This document shows positions 6,799 to 7,671 of a DNA stretch of 7,671 bases, in pieces. Both the position numbers and the translations under genes were made by a program. The stretch is from an uncultured Clostridia bacterium. Lineage in GTDB: Bacteria; Bacillota; Clostridia; Oscillospirales; CAG-272. Under the pieces are notes generated by a model, which saw only the letters and a program-made list of their open reading frames with translations, was not told the DNA's origin and did not search any database. The DNA lies in NCBI GenBank assembly GCA_945949385.1, contig CAMFEL010000102.1, positions 1-7,671 of the forward strand, in the 5' to 3' direction. The stretch's first letter is position 1. Every line of letters begins with the position of its first letter.

Positions 6799-6875
6799 GG
6801 CGGAATAGCTCAGCTGGCTAGAGCAATCGGTTCATACCCGATAGGTCGTGGGTTCAAGTCCAACTTCCGCTACCA
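6799..6875 (+). tRNA. tRNA-Met (anticodon CAT), elongator type
   Basis: Full cloverleaf with encoded CCA. Acceptor GGCGGAA (6799-6805) pairs with TTCCGCT (6865-6871) with a G-U first pair, as in Bacillus tRNA-Met; D stem GCTC/GAGC; anticodon stem ATCGG/CCGAT with CAT at 6833-6835; T loop TTCAAGT. The anticodon stem lacks the three G-C pairs of initiators, so it is an elongator; a lysidine-modified Ile tRNA is unlikely from the overall sequence. The T stem GTGGG/CCAAC has a G6850-A6862 mismatch where a C is expected. Confidence 0.92.
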
Positions 6876-6877
6876 AA

Positions 6878-6952
6878 GGCCCGTTGGTCAAGAGGTTAAG
6901 ACACCGCCCTTTCACGGCAGTAACGGGGGTTCGATTCCCCCACGGGTCACCA
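6878..6952 (+). tRNA. tRNA-Glu (anticodon TTC)
   Basis: Follows tRNA-Met after two bases, so the two are co-transcribed. Acceptor GGCCCGT (6878-6884) pairs with ACGGGTC (6942-6948) including one G-U; D stem GTC/GAC; anticodon loop CTTTCAC with TTC at 6911-6913; T stem GGGGG/CCCCC with loop TTCGATT; CCA encoded at 6950-6952. The anticodon stem CCGCC/GGCAG has one C-A mismatch (6905/6919). Confidence 0.94.
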
Positions 6953-6999
6953 AAGAAAAAAAGTCGCTTCGGCGGCTTTTTTTCTTTGGTGACCCGTGG
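6940..6999. terminator. tRNA operon terminator inside a 28-bp inverted repeat
   Basis: The core is GTCGC-TTCG-GCGGC followed by T7 and CTTT, a classic intrinsic terminator with a stable TTCG loop. The pairing extends through the A7/T7 tracts, AAAG/CTTT and then 12 more bases, so that 6940-6967 is complementary to 6972-6999 with a single G-T pair (6964/6975). The outer left arm is the last 13 bases of tRNA-Glu including CCA. Confidence 0.9.
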
Positions 7000-7091
7000 A
7001 AAGCGAGCGGAGAAATGTCAATTCCGTGATGACTTGGTATTGAATTCAAATTTGATTATTTGCTGACAGAAGTGGAGAGAGGTTTTTTCGA

Positions 7092-7179
7092 AGGGACTGC
7101 TGTCCCGTCAGCAGTCCCTCCGAGCCTCCCCGACCGGCTAAAGAGAGGGGAGACGATGTATCTTCTCCCCTCTCTTTAG
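7092..7179. other. Paired hairpins of copy A (possible structured RNA)
   Basis: Hairpin 1: AGGGACTGCTG (7092-7102) with CAGCAGTCCCT (7109-7119), loop of 6. Hairpin 2: a perfect 16-bp stem, 7138-7153 with 7164-7179, loop of 10. GAGAGG (7077-7082) and CCTCTC (7191-7196) can close an outer stem around both. CTCCCC (7126-7131) could alternatively pair with GGGGAG (7147-7152), which would exclude hairpin 2. Confidence 0.75.
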
Positions 7180-7234
7180 AATCTCTCCCTCCTCTCGACA
7201 GGTCAGAACATCAAATCGTTGCGTTGCAAGAGCA

Positions 7235-7256
7235 CTACACATTCGACGAAGTGTAG
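7235..7256. other. Short hairpin in the right half of copy A
   Basis: CTACAC (7235-7240) pairs with GTGTAG (7251-7256); TTC/GAA can pair inside. In copy B the corresponding stretch has lost most of the pairing, so this hairpin is not conserved between copies. Confidence 0.45.
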
Positions 7257-7326
7257 GTAGCTTGTCCCGTTAGCCTAAATTTTTAGTCTCGCTATGGAAG
7301 TAAAGCAACGCTAATGAGCGTGTCGA

Positions 7327-7383
7327 TAGCAGATTTGAAGTTACCCACAAAAGGCAAGTTTTTCAAAAATGATAGTGTTTTTG
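7327..7383. other. Spacer between repeat copies
   Basis: 57 AT-rich bases that I cannot match to copy A or B, apart from a weak resemblance of its end (GATAGTGTTTTTGG) to the bases before copy A. No gene or terminator is seen. Confidence 0.5.
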
Positions 7384-7671
7384 GGAATTCAAACTTGATT
7401 ATTTGCTGATAGAAGTGGAGAGAGGATTTTTCGAAGGGACTGCTGTCCCGGCAGCAGTCCCTCCGAGCCTCCCCGACCGGCTAAAGAGAGGGGAGGAAAT
7501 GGGTCTCCTCCCCTCCCTTTAGAATCCCACCCCTCCTCTCGACACGGAAGAATTGCAGAGCGGTGCGTTGAAAGGTCACAACACATTCGACTAAGTGAAA
7601 AGGAGCTTGCACCCTTAGCCTAAACTTCAAGTCTCGCGGCGGAAATATAGCAAAGCTCGGGAGCGTGTCGA
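7384..7671. repeat. Structured tandem repeat, copy B (may run past window)
   Basis: Second copy in the same orientation, offset 343 bases at its left and 345 at its right end. It starts at GGAATTC and reaches the same GTGTCGA end exactly at the window edge, so its true end is not seen and further copies may follow. Confidence 0.85.
7435..7522. other. Paired hairpins of copy B
   Basis: Hairpin 1 is kept exactly (7435-7445 with 7452-7462; only the loop differs). Hairpin 2 pairs 7481-7497 with 7506-7522, 17 positions with one A-C mismatch (7487/7516). Relative to copy A, the pair A7153-T7164 has become G7496-C7507 and one further A-T pair is added, a compensatory change that keeps the stem. Confidence 0.75.

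Larger units (their letters stand above)
7041..7326. repeat. Structured tandem repeat, copy A
   Basis: First of two copies, from GAATTC (7042) to GTGTCGA (7320-7326). Bases 7052-7152 match copy B (7395-7495) at 98 of 101 positions; the right half is much more diverged, with islands such as CACATTCGAC, TTAGCCTAAA, AGTCTCGC and GAGCGTGTCGA. No credible coding frame is present: the only frame of note in the second copy runs through palindromes. No transposase or long terminal inverted repeats are visible. Bases 7000-7040, between the tRNA terminator and the repeat, hold nothing recognisable. Confidence 0.85.

Noticed and set aside
6848..7066. 72-codon plus-strand frame over the tRNAs
   Set aside because: It reads through tRNA-Met, tRNA-Glu and their terminator, so it is non-coding.
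7050..7216. Extra nested stems ATTTGAT/ATCAAAT and CTGAC/GTCAG around the copy A hairpins
   Set aside because: The right-hand partners are missing in copy B, so the pairing is either chance or lost.
7389..7586. 65-codon minus-strand frame in repeat copy B
   Set aside because: It runs through palindromic hairpins, has no ribosome binding site and is not kept open in copy A.
7041..7671. CRISPR array
   Set aside because: Only two long repeats with a period of about 343 bases, no short regular repeats and spacers, and no cas genes.
7041..7671. Insertion sequence or transposon
   Set aside because: No transposase frame, no terminal inverted repeats or target duplications that I can identify; a non-autonomous element remains possible.

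Overview
The window looks like chromosomal DNA from a gut-type Clostridia/Oscillospiraceae-like Firmicute. The grounds are moderate GC, near-consensus housekeeping promoters of the TTGACA-17-TATAAT kind, GGAAAGGA ribosome binding sites, Firmicutes-type tRNA-Met and tRNA-Glu genes, an NfnAB electron-bifurcating pair, a YerB-family protein and a dockerin-bearing secreted enzyme. This assignment is inference from gene content. No marker gene fixes the genus.

Layout. All six protein genes lie on the minus strand, in four transcription units, each with a recognisable promoter and hairpin terminator. Reading right to left: (i) 6292-6465, a lone 57-codon gene for a small charged protein. (ii) nfnA-nfnB (6154 to 3877), overlapping by 8 bases, encoding the two subunits of NADH-dependent ferredoxin:NADP+ oxidoreductase; the larger subunit is easily mislabelled as glutamate synthase. 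(iii) A two-gene unit (3685 to 2218) of a 106-aa unknown protein and a membrane-anchored YerB/DUF3048 protein, one base apart. (iv) 88-2040, a secreted protein with an N-terminal type I dockerin and a C-terminal BNR/sialidase-like propeller with four Asp-boxes.

On the plus strand a perfect-consensus promoter (6758-6786) drives tRNA-Met(CAT) and tRNA-Glu(TTC), two bases apart. Each tRNA has one non-Watson-Crick position in a stem. The terminator behind them is part of a 28-bp-arm inverted repeat that copies the 3' end of tRNA-Glu in reverse orientation.

From about 7040 to the window edge there is no gene. Instead there are two tandem, diverged copies (period about 343-345 bp) of a structured repeat of about 286 bp. 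The left 101 bases of the copies differ at only 3 positions, while the right part has drifted. Each copy holds the same two strong hairpins, with one compensatory base-pair change between copies, and a possible competing pairing. This is the least explained part of the window and the best candidate for something undescribed, either a mobile palindromic repeat or a structured RNA.

Functionally the genes are independent: NfnAB balances NADH, NADPH and ferredoxin in an anaerobe, the dockerin enzyme acts outside the cell on glycans, and YerB and the two small proteins have no established role.
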